64,000 nt of DNA from Syngnathus acus (taxonomy: Eukaryota; Chordata; Actinopteri; Syngnathiformes; Syngnathidae). Below the pieces are notes generated by a model. That model searched no databases. It was not told the DNA's origin and worked only from the letters and a program-made list of their open reading frames with translations. Each line of letters opens with the position of its first letter. Position 1 is the stretch's first letter. The position numbers and the translations under genes were made by a program. The stretch spans positions 12,163,956-12,227,955 of the forward strand of contig NC_051095.1 in assembly GCF_901709675.1 (NCBI RefSeq), read 5' to 3'. Below, in pieces: positions 29,501-38,600 of this stretch.

Positions 29501-30662
29501 ATTAAATCTAATCAGTGTGTGCAAGTACATTGGCAAGCGGGCAACACTCAACATCAAATATACAGCCGACCGGGACGGCCGCTTTGTTGTCATTGATTGG
29601 GCTTGATGGCCAAAGGTTGTGCACCTAAAATGGGGAAAAGTCACTTCCGACTGTGTGAACTGCGAGAAGTCCGTGGAGGCTTTCCTAAGTGGGATTTAGG
29701 ACCTGCTTCAACATCAAATAGAGACGAATGAGGCTTTTGCTTTTAAGCCTCTGTTGGGCTTCAAATGAAAATTGCTTTTTAGTGGTGTTTTATGGCCGTT
29801 GCGAGAGCCTGATCTAACTTGTCTGTAAACAATGTGCTGCACGCCAAGACTGAAAGTTGGTGGAATACATGACAAAAGTCAAGTATGGAAAAGCTCCGGT
29901 GTGTCAAGGGGCAGTCATGAATTGAATTCATGAACCCTCATTTGACTTTTTAGTCAATTGTATTTGGCCAAACTTTTAGGAGACTTTTTTTTGTCCCCCT
30001 TGCACAAAGGCATGATTGGGTGTGGCAAAACGTCAGTTCTGACCTCAACCCAAACACCTTTAAAATGAGCCAAAACAAACCCAAAGATATGCACATACAT
30101 CTTGTATTGTCATATCATGCACACATATCTATTTCATAAAACAAATAGACTTAGAATATTACACTTTATAAAACCATAGAGTAAAAATAATAATTTGTGA
30201 AACATGATTGAATGTAATATATTTTTAATATGTTACCAATTTATTTTCTTTTTTATCAATCAAAAGCTATTGTGTATATCAGTCAAAAAAATTGTGATTC
30301 ATATTTTTATTTGCTCTATGATAGCATCACTTACTGCATCACTTTTTTTTACCTAATAACTTGTCAATTAGTTTAGGGGAATCGTGTATGCACAACATCC
30401 ACTGAACAAACATAACATGTGTCCAGAATATAAATAACATTTTGGAATCTGAAACTAATTCATTGCAACTGTTTTTTTGTAATCGCTGTTGTGCAGACAC
30501 ATGAGCTTCTTTGCGTCCAAAGCGAGCCCAACCTCGGCCATCCTGGACCTGTGGGAGGCGCAACATTTCCACAGCGGCAACATCAACCAGCTGGCCGCCG
30601 TCATGGCGGACATCGGCAAGCAGGAAGCCATGATCTTCCTGGTGTCGGACGGCGAGTGCTAA
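1547..30662 (+). CDS. unc5a: Netrin receptor UNC5A, C-terminal part (10 exons, 5' end outside window)
   Basis: Joined exons: 1547-1711, 7020-7208, 9181-9480, 12056-12143, 13373-13541, 15617-15850, 24906-25055, 27278-27442, 27528-27706, 30497-30662. All junctions are AG/GT and in phase, giving 600 residues after a split first codon and ending in TAA. Domain order is TSP1, transmembrane helix, ZU5, UPA, death domain, which is the UNC5 family order. UNC5 proteins are plasma-membrane receptors for netrins that mediate axon repulsion and, without ligand, apoptosis. Paralogue choice rests on UNC5A-like stretches such as [21 protein letters not shown]-type, IPFYHIWNG and a C-terminus ending in GEC. 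Human UNC5A is about 842 residues, so roughly the first 240 (signal peptide, Ig domains, first TSP1) are coded left of the window. The final exon is followed by a probable 4-kb 3' UTR. UNC5C is the main alternative, but matches less well in the linker and the C-terminus. Confidence 0.93.
1712..7019 (+). other. unc5a intron, about 5.3 kb
   Basis: No exon was seen. It holds a tandem 11-bp duplication near 2690-2710 (TTTCATAAGC units) and a GC-balanced, non-repetitive stretch at about 4640-4980 that could be conserved regulatory DNA. The 186-residue minus-strand open frame at 6197-6757 has no recognisable domain and is treated as chance. Confidence 0.5.
7020..7208 (+). CDS. unc5a: unc5a exon: transmembrane helix and caspase-site juxtamembrane segment
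   Basis: The acceptor TTCTTGTAG ends at 7019 and the donor is AG|GTGTGT at 7209. It follows the TSP1 exon in phase 1. It encodes [20 protein letters not shown] and onward, about 23 hydrophobic residues followed by YRRRK, the stop-transfer signal. The membrane helix is at about 7046-7117. Next comes [20 protein letters not shown] at 7142-7153 sits where UNC5B carries its caspase-3 site (DITD), so it is the likely dependence-receptor cleavage site; cleavage itself is inferred. Confidence 0.95.
7209..9180 (+). other. unc5a intron, about 2 kb
   Basis: Holds a long alternating purine/pyrimidine (GT/GC)n tract at about 8598-8755. No coding exon was recognised. The upstream 1.3 kb is unremarkable. 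Confidence 0.6.
8598..8755. repeat. (GT/GC)n alternating purine-pyrimidine microsatellite
   Basis: About 160 bases of almost unbroken alternating G/C and G/T steps, including a run of pure GCGC. This composition is the classic Z-DNA-forming type. Several open frames across it on both strands are low-complexity artefacts. Confidence 0.9.
9181..9480 (+). CDS. unc5a: unc5a exon: cytoplasmic linker and start of ZU5 domain
   Basis: The acceptor ATCCAAACAG ends at 9180 and the donor GTGAGT starts at 9481. It is in phase 1 at both ends (300 nt). It reads [20 protein letters not shown], very close to the UNC5A linker, then [11 protein letters not shown] and [17 protein letters not shown], the start of the ZU5 domain. 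The linker is the part that best separates UNC5A from its paralogues. Confidence 0.95.
9481..12055 (+). other. unc5a intron, about 2.6 kb
   Basis: No exon was seen. It contains a (TTA)n tract near 11039-11070. A non-repetitive stretch at about 11780-12000 includes an octamer-like ATTTGCAT near 11866. The branch and pyrimidine region before 12056 is CT-rich. Confidence 0.5.
11039..11070. repeat. (TTA)n microsatellite
   Basis: Tandem TTA triplets with one CAT interruption. Confidence 0.8.
12056..12143 (+). CDS. unc5a: unc5a exon: ZU5 domain, middle part
   Basis: The acceptor TTTGCATTAG ends at 12055 and the donor AAG|GTGGGT follows at 12144. It is 88 nt, entering in phase 1 and leaving in phase 2. 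It encodes [20 protein letters not shown] and TVQKKEDLR, the conserved ZU5 strand block ([12 protein letters not shown]). It is too short to appear as an independent long open frame and was found by homology plus phase. Confidence 0.95.
12144..13372 (+). other. unc5a intron, about 1.2 kb, carrying a hAT-type MITE
   Basis: Most of the centre of this intron is the hAT-like element at 12681-13053. The rest is unremarkable. Confidence 0.6.
12681..13053. mobile_element. Non-autonomous hAT-type transposon (MITE)
   Basis: Starts CAGTGGTTCTTAACCTGGG and ends with the inverted CATGGTTAAGAACCACTG, terminal inverted repeats typical of hAT (Charlie-like) elements. It is flanked by an imperfect 8-bp target duplication (TTTTACAG left at 12673-12680, GTTTACAG right at 13054-13061, 7 of 8 matching). 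At 373 bp it has no transposase frame. Confidence 0.85.
13373..13541 (+). CDS. unc5a: unc5a exon: end of ZU5 domain
   Basis: The acceptor GGCTGTAG ends at 13372 and the donor GAG|GTGAGA follows. The first base completes the arginine codon and the exon ends in phase 0. It encodes [20 protein letters not shown], then [12 protein letters not shown] and [13 protein letters not shown]-like sequence. The SCGPPG and RPVIL stretches are hallmarks of the UNC5 ZU5 domain. Confidence 0.96.
14527..14553. repeat. Poly(T) tract, 27 bases
   Basis: Uninterrupted run of T. Confidence 0.9.
14951..15212. mobile_element. Possible MITE with GAGTACTGATACC-type inverted ends
   Basis: The left side has GAGTACTGATACC and the right side GGTATCGGTACTCGGTATGG followed by TGAGTACTC, an imperfect inverted pair. 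The 'tatcggtactcggtat' motif is common in teleost interspersed repeats. No clear target duplication was found and the ends are approximate. Confidence 0.4.
15297..15350. repeat. AACCCAAC/GTTGGGTT interspersed repeat fragment
   Basis: Repeated AACCCAnC words ending in CCCAACGTTGGGTT. It resembles the AACCCAA/TTGGGTT repeats widespread in teleosts. Similar words recur at about 25589-25660. Confidence 0.4.
15617..15850 (+). CDS. unc5a: unc5a exon: ZU5-UPA junction and UPA domain
   Basis: The acceptor CTCCTACAG ends at 15616 and the donor AAG|GTACAT follows at 15851. It is in phase 0 at both ends, 78 codons. It reads [20 protein letters not shown], then [25 protein letters not shown] and [18 protein letters not shown]. 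These are conserved UNC5 segments leading from ZU5 into the UPA domain, which folds against the death domain in the autoinhibited receptor. Confidence 0.96.
16960..17900 (-). mobile_element. Decayed Tc1/mariner-like element
   Basis: One end resembles a common teleost element terminus (GAAAAGTTGGGATGATGTGG, 16962-16981). At 17534-17550 the minus strand encodes a LWSDET-type motif, a Tc1 transposase signature, and further minus-strand similarity (GCAGTGCCGCC, GGTCACGGACATTC) continues to about 17790. No intact frame remains. Borders are approximate and no TA duplication was confirmed. Confidence 0.5.
20991..21007. repeat. Poly(C) tract, 17 bases
   Basis: Uninterrupted C run; the other strand could form a G-quadruplex-like structure. 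Confidence 0.85.
24906..25055 (+). CDS. unc5a: unc5a exon: UPA domain
   Basis: The acceptor TGTCCCATCAG ends at 24905 and the donor CAG|GTGCGT starts at 25056. It is in phase 0 at both ends, 50 codons. It encodes [20 protein letters not shown], then [14 protein letters not shown] and [10 protein letters not shown], close to the UNC5A UPA block. Confidence 0.97.
25056..27277 (+). other. unc5a intron, about 2.2 kb
   Basis: No exon was seen. AACCCAA-type repeat words lie at about 25589-25660, and an A/T-rich interspersed-repeat-like stretch with GGTATCG words at about 26980-27230. Confidence 0.5.
27278..27442 (+). CDS. unc5a: unc5a exon: UPA domain to death-domain linker
   Basis: The acceptor TTGCTACAG ends at 27277 and the donor AAG|GTAACA follows at 27443. 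It is in phase 0 at both ends, 55 codons. It reads [42 protein letters not shown] and [15 protein letters not shown] and WQVEGEGQ are highly conserved in UNC5A. Confidence 0.97.
27443..27527 (+). other. unc5a mini-intron, 85 bp
   Basis: Begins GTAACA and ends ACAAACAG. It is near the lower size limit of vertebrate introns. Reading through does not stop at once but adds residues not seen in the family, and both borders are consensus. Confidence 0.9.
27528..27706 (+). CDS. unc5a: unc5a exon: death domain, first part
   Basis: The acceptor CACAAACAG ends at 27527 and the donor AG|GTAAAG starts at 27707. It starts in phase 0 and ends in phase 2, 179 nt. It encodes [20 protein letters not shown], then [20 protein letters not shown] and [14 protein letters not shown]. 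GPSAFxIPxxIRQKI and DWRxLAxxL are the linker and first helices of the UNC5 death domain. Confidence 0.97.
27707..30496 (+). other. unc5a last intron, about 2.8 kb
   Basis: AT-rich, with no exon or clear transposon boundary. Ends in a T-rich tract and TTGTGCAG. Confidence 0.5.
30497..30662 (+). CDS. unc5a: unc5a terminal exon: end of death domain and stop
   Basis: The acceptor TTGTGCAG ends at 30496; the first base completes the split arginine codon. It encodes [20 protein letters not shown], then [20 protein letters not shown] and [14 protein letters not shown], followed by TAA at 30660-30662. SFFASKxSPT, ILDLWEA and the final acidic residue plus cysteine match the UNC5A C-terminus. Confidence 0.97.
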
Positions 30663-31026
30663 CAGGCTGAACTCAGAAGACAAGCGGAGTGGAAGAGTAC
30701 AATAGACCATCGGAGCTGTCTGATTTTCGTCAATCAATGTAGGAGGATGCAGTTTTAACTCGTTACACTGAGAGAATCACATTCAAGCGGCACAGTTGAA
30801 AACGCCGCTGCAAAGATGATATGCCCCACCCCCTCCCGCGCCCAACTTTACTCATACATAATTCCAGGCCTTCTGCAGCACTTAATGTAATCCGATCAAT
30901 AACGGCCAGTCATTTAATTCCATTGAAAACTAACATCTGGAAAGTCCTTTGAGCTGTCATTCAATATCCTTGATATCTATTTTAAGGTCCATGTACTCGT
31001 ACATTCTTTGTCCTCCAACTGAGTCC

Positions 31027-31461
31027 ACTAGTAAAACAACTTACATTTTTCCCTGCTACTGTTATTTCTGCACACGAGGAGGACAGTTTTGGCATAGTAG
31101 TGAAGTGACATTTGAGTACGTCTATGAAAACGCTAGATGTTAACTAGTTGAATTTTATAATGTACTAGTGCGTGACGATAATAGTAGAACGTTTCCGTAA
31201 CGCGTATGACATTTCTGTTACTAGTTAGGTGAAGCAGCCCGGTTCCAAATGTACCATTTGGATGGTACTAGTTGCGGACCATTGCACTAGTTGACAGCCG
31301 CACACTACAAAGTCAAAGTCAAAGTCTGCTTTATTGTCAATTTCTTCACATGCCAAGACACACAAAGAAATCGAAATTACGTTCCCACTACTCGAGTTAT
31401 TATGAAATTGTACCAGTTAACGTCTACCAGTTCACTAGTTGTGGAAAAAGACATTACTAGT
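31027..31461. repeat. Cluster of eight ACTAGT palindromes (degenerate minisatellite)
   Basis: ACTAGT occurs at 31027, 31143, 31164, 31220, 31267, 31286, 31434 and 31456, usually as TACTAGT or CACTAGTTG. Eight copies in 435 bp is far above chance (about one per 4 kb). A dispersed repeat at 31310-31385 interrupts the cluster. Confidence 0.75.
31310..31385. repeat. Teleost dispersed repeat fragment
   Basis: Contains AAAGTCAAAGTCTGCTTTAT, then TTGTCAATTTCTTCACATG and CAAGACACACAAAGAAATCG, a motif chain I recognise as abundant in many fish genomes. Its class was not determined. Confidence 0.55.
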
Positions 31462-31918
31462 GAGTTTGTTTATTTGATAAAATTTATTCTTAATCAATCT
31501 TTTAGAGGCTTATGTTGCTAGCTGCAGCGTGCCAGCAGTGAGTTTACTCAAGAGTCACAGTTTAATTTTAAGGACAAAAAGCACCACTTTTTTTCTCATA
31601 TTTTTTCAGTGACAATTTTGTTGTTGCAAATTATCCCTAAAAGAGATTTTTTTTTAACATTTTCACGTAGCAATTATTTACATTTTAAATGTTCTTAAAA
31701 ATGTATTAAGGGTTTTTCAAGTGCCACTTTCTCCAAATTTTGGATGCCATCGTTGTCATTTGCGTTTTTCTTTTGATTGAAGGGGATAAAATGGGAAATT
31801 TTGGGAAAGAAATCTAGAGCTAGTAAGGACAAAAACCTGAAGCGGATATCAAGGTTATCAGCTATTTAAAGCAAGCACTTTCTGCAATTAGGATGGAAGG
31901 TTCATCTGAGGACCACAA

Positions 31919-31966
31919 CCCCCCCCCCCCCCACCACCACCACCACACACACACACACACACACAC
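31919..31966. repeat. Poly(C), (CCA)n and (CA)n compound microsatellite
   Basis: C run, then CCA triplets, then about ten CA units. Confidence 0.9.
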
Positions 31967-34823
31967 TTTGTTTCAATGTTCCATGTGTGTTTTGTTCAGG
32001 GAGGACTCGTTCATTTCTTCACTTTAGCTCACACGCCATTGCTAATGAAGACCCCGCGGGGCCTGGAAACACTTGGGAAGCAACACGTCGTCACTACCCT
32101 AAGTGACGTGTCCTCTAATTGTTGTAATGGCGGGGCACACGTGATGTTTGTCGACCAAATAACGTCCAGTGGCTTGCGTCCACTTAAGGGCCCGTTTTTT
32201 TTTTTTGGGCTGTTTCTGAAGCCACATTTGTTGCTGTTTTTTTGAGTAGCACATTCGCGCAACTGCCGTGTACTCAAAGAGAACATCCGCAGGTTTGATT
32301 CCCAGTTCAGCCATAGTGTATGTGTGCGCGCGAGCGAGTATGGTCCTCCTCAGGGTAGCATGTGATGTCTATAAAGTTGTCAGGAGAGGCCCCCCGCCCT
32401 CCCTCCCTCATTAAAGACACACTCAGTCAAACAGCTGGCGTATGCTCCGAAGCCCCTTGACACACCGGAGCTTCTTTTTTACGATTGTCACGATTTTTGG
32501 AATGTACTTTTATGTTTCTGCGGACTTTGCAAAGAGGACGCTTTGTTTTAAATGGGGCATCTTAACACTATTCTGACAAAGCTACAGCAGCAGCTCCTTC
32601 TACCGACGACAGTACTGGCCACACTGCATAGAAAACAAAATATTTCCAAAGTGACGCAACCAGAATATTGCTGGAATACTTTTAAAGAAAAAGTATTATG
32701 TCCTAATGGGCCGAGAATATTTTTCAGACTGTTACGTAGAGTGATGTTGAAAATGTAATATTATATTGTGAGAAAATTTACATCACTACAAAATTAATAA
32801 AAAGTCAAATGTGACTTTTCCCCCATAAAAACATAAAAAAGGGCATTGCTGCCAAAGCGGGGGGGCTTCTCATTTGCACCTAATAAATTTCACATTTTAA
32901 TGTGATAGCTTTCATGTTAAAACTTGACATTCGTGTTCGGCAAAACAAATCATCCTTATAATAGTTCCAATTCTTGTCACTTGCAGAGTCCGTTTTGTGT
33001 CTTGTAAATCAAAGTTACTCACTATCTTAGTTTATAACACTTGAAAAAAATAACAAAATAAAAAACATAAGGCCAAGCGTTTGAAAAGATTTAAGATTTT
33101 AAGTTAAGACGCGCATGCCTATATACATATAGGGCTTAGCCACTGACTCAAACTGGAATGAACTGTTTTGGTTTGTTTTGCCAAATGCAAACGTCAAACA
33201 TGTCACGTTTTAATGACTTCATAATGTTAAAACATGAAATGTAACATGTTATAAGGTGAAACTTATCTCTTCATAAATTGCAACGTACAATGTTTGTATG
33301 GCAAACATATCTCCCACATAATGTGAAATTTATCACATTAAAATGTGAAATTTATCACAATATATTTCATGTTTAAAGATGAAAGATTTTTCAAGTGGAC
33401 ATGTGCCCAGTAAAAGTGTAAAATTGTAACTTTTTCATGGAGTTCCCATAAGTGCAATGTTCTCATAACTAGAACTTTTTATATGATTGTGAAGTAATGC
33501 ATATTTTTTCCCTAATACCTCTTCATTCTTTTCCCACTTGAGCTTTTTTTCCCCTCCAAGGGCCAGCGAGCATTTGGTGCAAAAATGCCCCAACAAATTT
33601 GTCCTTTAGTTTCAATCCCTTCTGACACAAAATGTTGAGCCCACCAAATATATCTTGTTAAAAAGGATTACATCCACGTCATGTAATATAATGCTTTTTC
33701 TATCGCAGTCGAGTGTTGTCAATTTGCATACAGTTAAGTGCGTGTGTGTGCGCGAGCTAAATTGGTAACCAAAGTTTTCATCCTTTTCATTCCGATGTTT
33801 TTTTTTCTGTGCGGCGAGCATTCACATCTGTTTTTTAAGTCGTAATGTTGACTGTGTGTGTTTGTGCTATCACTTTGTAAAGAAATGTAAATTATATTTT
33901 AATATGAAGCCAAATGATAATAACAAATTAAAAAAAAGACGATTAAGTTGCGCGGCATTTGTCAAGTCTAAACCGTGACGTGTTTGCCTATTTAACTGTT
34001 GTTTGGCGATCTAGCAGTGGAGAATTTCTGCAGTGTTATAAGGCTTTAGAGAGGCTCTTTACGAGAAGCTTCAGTGTTTGTGGTTTGTTTCTCATCACTT
34101 CCGTGCGTACGTACGACTGTCGGCATTTAAACACGAGCTACAACGAGTCAATCACCAAGTTGGGGCGGCTGGAGGAAGACGTGGCCTTGTTGGATAAGCC
34201 ATGCCAGTTGTTCAGGGTGTGTGTGTGTGTGGTAGTTTTGATCGTGTGATAATGTGTGTGCGTGTTGCTCGTGATGTGTGCGTACATCCCACTAATGTAA
34301 TTCACGGGATGTCGGCATATCCAAAGTTTGCTTACATCACAACTGTACATTTTGTATCACTCATTCCTATTTGAAGTCATGTTGCGCGTGTGCGCGTTAC
34401 ATGCCATGTTGCTCTTGTTTTCTCCAAATAGACTTCTGTACTTGTGAACTGTTTCTGTTCTTGAGTCAATGTTTCTTGCCTTTCTGCATTCAAAAATGCT
34501 GTACTTGCTACATATGCCACTGCGCTTATGCAATTGTATAATCCCAATTTTGAGTTGTTTTTAGTTGGGTTTTCATCTTTTGCGTTTTTACTGTCGATGT
34601 AAATTGTCGTGGAGATTTTTTTGTGGCAAAGGAAAAAGTTCGGCAAAGGGAGATTTTCTGTACTTTTTGGACAATGATGGATTTGTTGGTAGAATTTTGG
34701 AAATTCGTTTCTAAGTGCTTTCAAGTATTTACTTGGCCTTATGTACATATATATAAATATATATATCTCGAACTATGACATTTCAGAAAGGTATGTATAG
34801 GAATTGAACCTAAAATCTCTGTA

Positions 34824-34829
34824 AATAAA
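34824..34829 (+). terminator. unc5a: Candidate unc5a polyadenylation signal AATAAA
   Basis: Canonical hexamer in an AT-rich context, with a T/G-containing stretch about 15-30 bases downstream. It is the last + strand signal before the convergent gene. Confidence 0.5.
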
Positions 34830-35027
34830 TTATATATTGTTAATTCAAGGACTAGGTGTTTTACTTGCAATTGGCATATTTGTTGTTAGTTACATTTTAG
34901 TGCAGATCTGGATAGACAAAGTTCAGGAAGTAGACAATAACTGATCGCAAAATGAGATCTGATTAATCCCATTGGGTCCCATTAAATGTTACTGAGCACA
35001 TAGTGTTGCAACATCACAAGAAAGATG

Positions 35028-35033
35028 TTTATT
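35028..35033 (-). terminator. pdlim7: Candidate pdlim7 polyadenylation signal (AATAAA on - strand)
   Basis: TTTATT on the + strand, 514 bases beyond the pdlim7 stop. It gives a 3' UTR of about 0.5 kb and leaves only about 200 bases between the two facing signals. Confidence 0.5.
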
Positions 35034-35546
35034 GAATCAATCCAGCAGTAACCTAAAAAAAAAAAGATTTTCTGAAGCAATATAAAAACATTCAGCAAAA
35101 GTCTAAATTTAAACAAAAAGTAACTGCAGGTTGAGAGTAACATTTGCTTTTGTTATAAATTGTACTATCTTTGGGGATATAAAATATAGGTTTTTAAAAA
35201 CATCGTCATCTATGGAAAAAAAACGAAATCGTTATTTTTTTTGTCTGTAATACAGTTAAAGGGTTAAATAACATTTACAGGTTATTTTCCATACATCTGC
35301 ACCAATTCTAAAACAAAGTTCCAAAAACATTTCTGTAAATTAAAATGAGTCCAAATGTTCTCCACTGTCATTGAACTGAAGGTAAACAATGTAATGGTGT
35401 GGTTGAACGTGTCGACCCGACCCGATCCGTTTGAGTGACACGCTGGCTATTTGGTACGAGAGGCAGTAGCGAAGCTTCTGACATCCGAATGAACATGGGC
35501 TTGCCTGTGACTCGAGCCAGAGACGAAGTTTTCGGACGTGGGCAAC
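35034..35546 (-). other. pdlim7: Probable pdlim7 3' UTR
   Basis: Non-coding sequence from the stop at 35547 to the first downstream AATAAA on the minus strand. No repeats of note. Confidence 0.5.
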
Positions 35547-35633
35547 TCACACAGGGGCAAAGGCGTGGCCTTTGCACAAGGGCTTGTCCTTCTTGGAGTA
35601 GAACGTCTTCCCCTCCAGGTTGATCTGGCACAG
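35547..35633 (-). CDS. pdlim7: pdlim7 terminal exon: end of LIM3 and stop
   Basis: The acceptor on the minus strand reads TGCAAAG before 35633. It is in phase 0 and encodes [20 protein letters not shown] then KGHAFAPV and TGA (35549-35547). It carries the last zinc ligands of LIM3 (C, C, H). Human PDLIM7 ends in HAFSHV, so the tail is family-like. Confidence 0.95.
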   Translation of the reverse strand: MCQINLEGKTFYSKKDKPLCKGHAFAPV

Positions 35634-38600
35634 CTTTGCACAGGCAGGACAAAAAACAAAAACTTGTTTAGAGCAAGCGAAAAGGAAAATTGTTCAGCCC
35701 TTGTACCTCATTGAATTGAATGTGTTACAACATGGGAAATCACAGAGGAAAATTAGCAGCGAGAGGAGAAGACGTGAGAAAGGGACACTCACAGCACAGA
35801 CGAAGCACGTATCGTGCCAGCTGTAGCCCAGCGCCTCCAGGAAGCGATCCCCGGCGTCGATCTTAAAGTCGCAGCCGTGACATTTGGTACCAAACATTTT
35901 CTCGTAATCTGAGAAAACAGAGATCTTAAAAACCGTGTTCTCTGAAGGGGACATATTGAAGAAAAATGTGACTTTTAATGTCTACTAGGGCTCCTGGTGG
36001 TGAGAGATTAAATCTGGCCAAGCACCTGGTTGACCGGCATCCAGAGTTATACCAGCCGTTTTATATGCACTACATTAAATTTCCTCCAAAATAGAGTTGA
36101 ATTTGTTTTGTTTCAAATTTGTAGAATTTGACGGGGCGAGTAAAATGAGCAAAATCTTCAACAGCCCGAGCTTACAATATGATTGACCTAAAATGGCTTT
36201 AGGCTAATGTAAAAATTGCACTTGCAGCTTTCTTTTGTCTAACCCATTCGACTCAAATAGTGAAGATTTTTATTTTCAGCGTGGCCCTTCACATTGTGGT
36301 TTAATAAAGGTAATGTCATGTATTATCTCTCTACTTGGGATGATAAATCCGAATGGAGTGTGCATTTGCCAGTGTGGTCACGTTTCCAGACATCCTACGA
36401 ACAAATGAAACGCTCATGGCAAGCCTTCCCATAGCGTCTGTCGACTTTGTTGCTTTAATGAGTGTGAGTTGTCACCTCTCTCGCAGTAAGGCTCTCCCTC
36501 CTCCATGTAAAAGGCTTGATTCCTGATAGGAGTCTTGCAGGCTGCACACTTAAAACACTGTACGTGGTAGGTCATCTTCAGGGCATGCATGATTTCCTGA
36601 TGAAACGAGAAAAGCTTGTAAATGTTTTATTTTCACCTCGGCTACAGCATGCATTTACATCCATTAAGTCCTGTTTAAAACAGCAGACGAGCTCGGATGT
36701 TTACTCTCGTCAGAGTCATCCTCTTACCCCAGTGATCTTCTTTTTGCACTTTGCACAGTTGGGTGCGTAGCGGTTATCGTGGCACTTGGTACAGAAGACG
36801 GCACCTCTCTCCTCAAAGAAGCCCCCCTCCTCCAGGACAACCTTGCACTGTGAACACGTGAACTCCTCGGGGTGCCACGAGCGTCCCAGCGCAACTAGGT
36901 AGCGACCCCTGAAGAACACAGCATGGCGCAGCAGTCACTTCAACTGGGTGGATATTTCACAAGTGCATTTTACAGCATTTGATTGCACACAAATAAATGT
37001 ATAGCCAATGAGAGAGAATACACGCGTTAGTGAGCCTTTAACAATTCTATCACAAATCTAAAAAAAAAATAATAATTTGCCAGGCCTGATGTGTGTGAAA
37101 AATGTGTTAGTTTTCAAGGCAAACAGCGTTCAATGAAGTAAAAACCTTTGTGTGTTTTCATTCATTCACGTAAAATTTATGAAAGGAACATGAAAAATCG
37201 ATGTACCTCTCACCTTTTGGAACATTTACCCCGAGTTCAGATATTTATGGTTTGCTCACATTCTCACCTGATGATTTTGTTGCAGGCGCCGCACACCGGG
37301 GTCCTCTCGCTGTTTTGGGGCGCCTGCTGCGCCGCCTGCAGGATGGAGCTGCGGTTCTCCATTGGCGTGGGCTGAACTGGCTGCTGGTGGTGCGTCACCA
37401 CCGTGCTCGTTTTGTCCGGACGAAAACGATCGGCGAAATTAGGGTCGGTGACCCACGGAGGTCGCGAGGAAGGAGCAGAGACGCCCGCGGCCGCTGATGC
37501 CGTCTTGGATCCTGCGTTTGGGGAAAACAAGCAATCGGTGTCATTTGTTTAGGGCAAAGAACTACAATACGCTGTGACTTTGGATAGTTCCTCCAAATTT
37601 GAAGTCGGGGGGGGGGGGGGGGGGGGTATATAAGCTCGCTCTCCAGATGTCTGTTGACAGACAGACAGAGAGGGAGAGCCTTGAATGCTGTTGTTGATCG
37701 TTTATAGATTGACATTTAATAAAAATGTATTAGCACATCCTACATGTTGCTTTAATGCATCGGCAAGAGCAGGAGGACAAACTCACCATCTGGTTTATTG
37801 GCTGTCTGGGGCTTGGCAGGTGATGGAGTTGGCTCAACGCTGTAGAGAGAAAATGACTAATTAGAGGAAGAAAGTACACAGCTCGCAATAACACAACATG
37901 TCATGTTTGTGTTGATAGCAGCAGGCACAGTTGCCTCATATTACCTTTCGAGTGTATGATCTAAATGTTAAATATGAACAATCCGATGGCTCCGCAGTGC
38001 GGGAACTTGACTGAAAAGCAAAACGAGTGCTGTGGGCAGCAAGTATGTACATCCAAGCTAAAAATGGACAAAAATAATGCAGTCTACCATCTAGTGTTAA
38101 GCAAGTGTTTTATTTCCTTTGTGTAATTTTGTAAACTTTGTCATCAGATCCTGGGATCAATCAAACTGATAGTTTATTGTGAGTCATGTGCTGTATTTAC
38201 TGTAGAGTTCAAGTACATATACGATTACGTTCACATTCACATTTGTCTTATTTTACAATGTGTTTCCACTGCATCGCCACGGTGCATACATTTGCTAACC
38301 CTTTTGTCAAATCAATTTAAAATTAACACAGTTTTTAATCTGACGAATGTGATTTGGAGGGAAGTTGAGTTTTATTTGGATCACTTTTACAAATGGAAGT
38401 AAACCAATGAGTTGATGTTTTACTCTCCCTCTGGCAAATACATGAAGGGACTCAGAAGCCAAATCAAAGTTGACATTACACATTACACGGTATGTAGGGT
38501 AAAGCATAACACCAATACCTTTCAAACACCTCAAATGCTTTCCGTAACTCAAAGTTCACAAACGAGAAACTCATCAGACATGTTTGGTGCTGTTTTGTCA

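Larger units (their letters stand above)
30663..34850 (+). other. unc5a: Probable unc5a 3' UTR, about 4.2 kb
   Basis: From the stop to the last AATAAA before the facing gene there is no other exon. The distal end is AT-rich with TGTACATATATAT-type sequence and an AATAAA at 34824-34829, typical of a vertebrate 3' UTR end. Earlier AATAAA hexamers (32796-32801, 32882-32887) allow shorter forms. It contains the ACTAGT cluster, a dispersed repeat, a C-run/CA microsatellite and an AT-rich inverted repeat (about 32880-33375). The extent is inferred. Confidence 0.5.

Noticed and set aside
1547-30662. UNC5B, UNC5C or UNC5D as the identity of the + strand gene
   Set aside because: The linker, juxtamembrane ([18 protein letters not shown]) and C-terminal sequences follow UNC5A, and nearby pdlim7 agrees with the UNC5A region of human chromosome 5.
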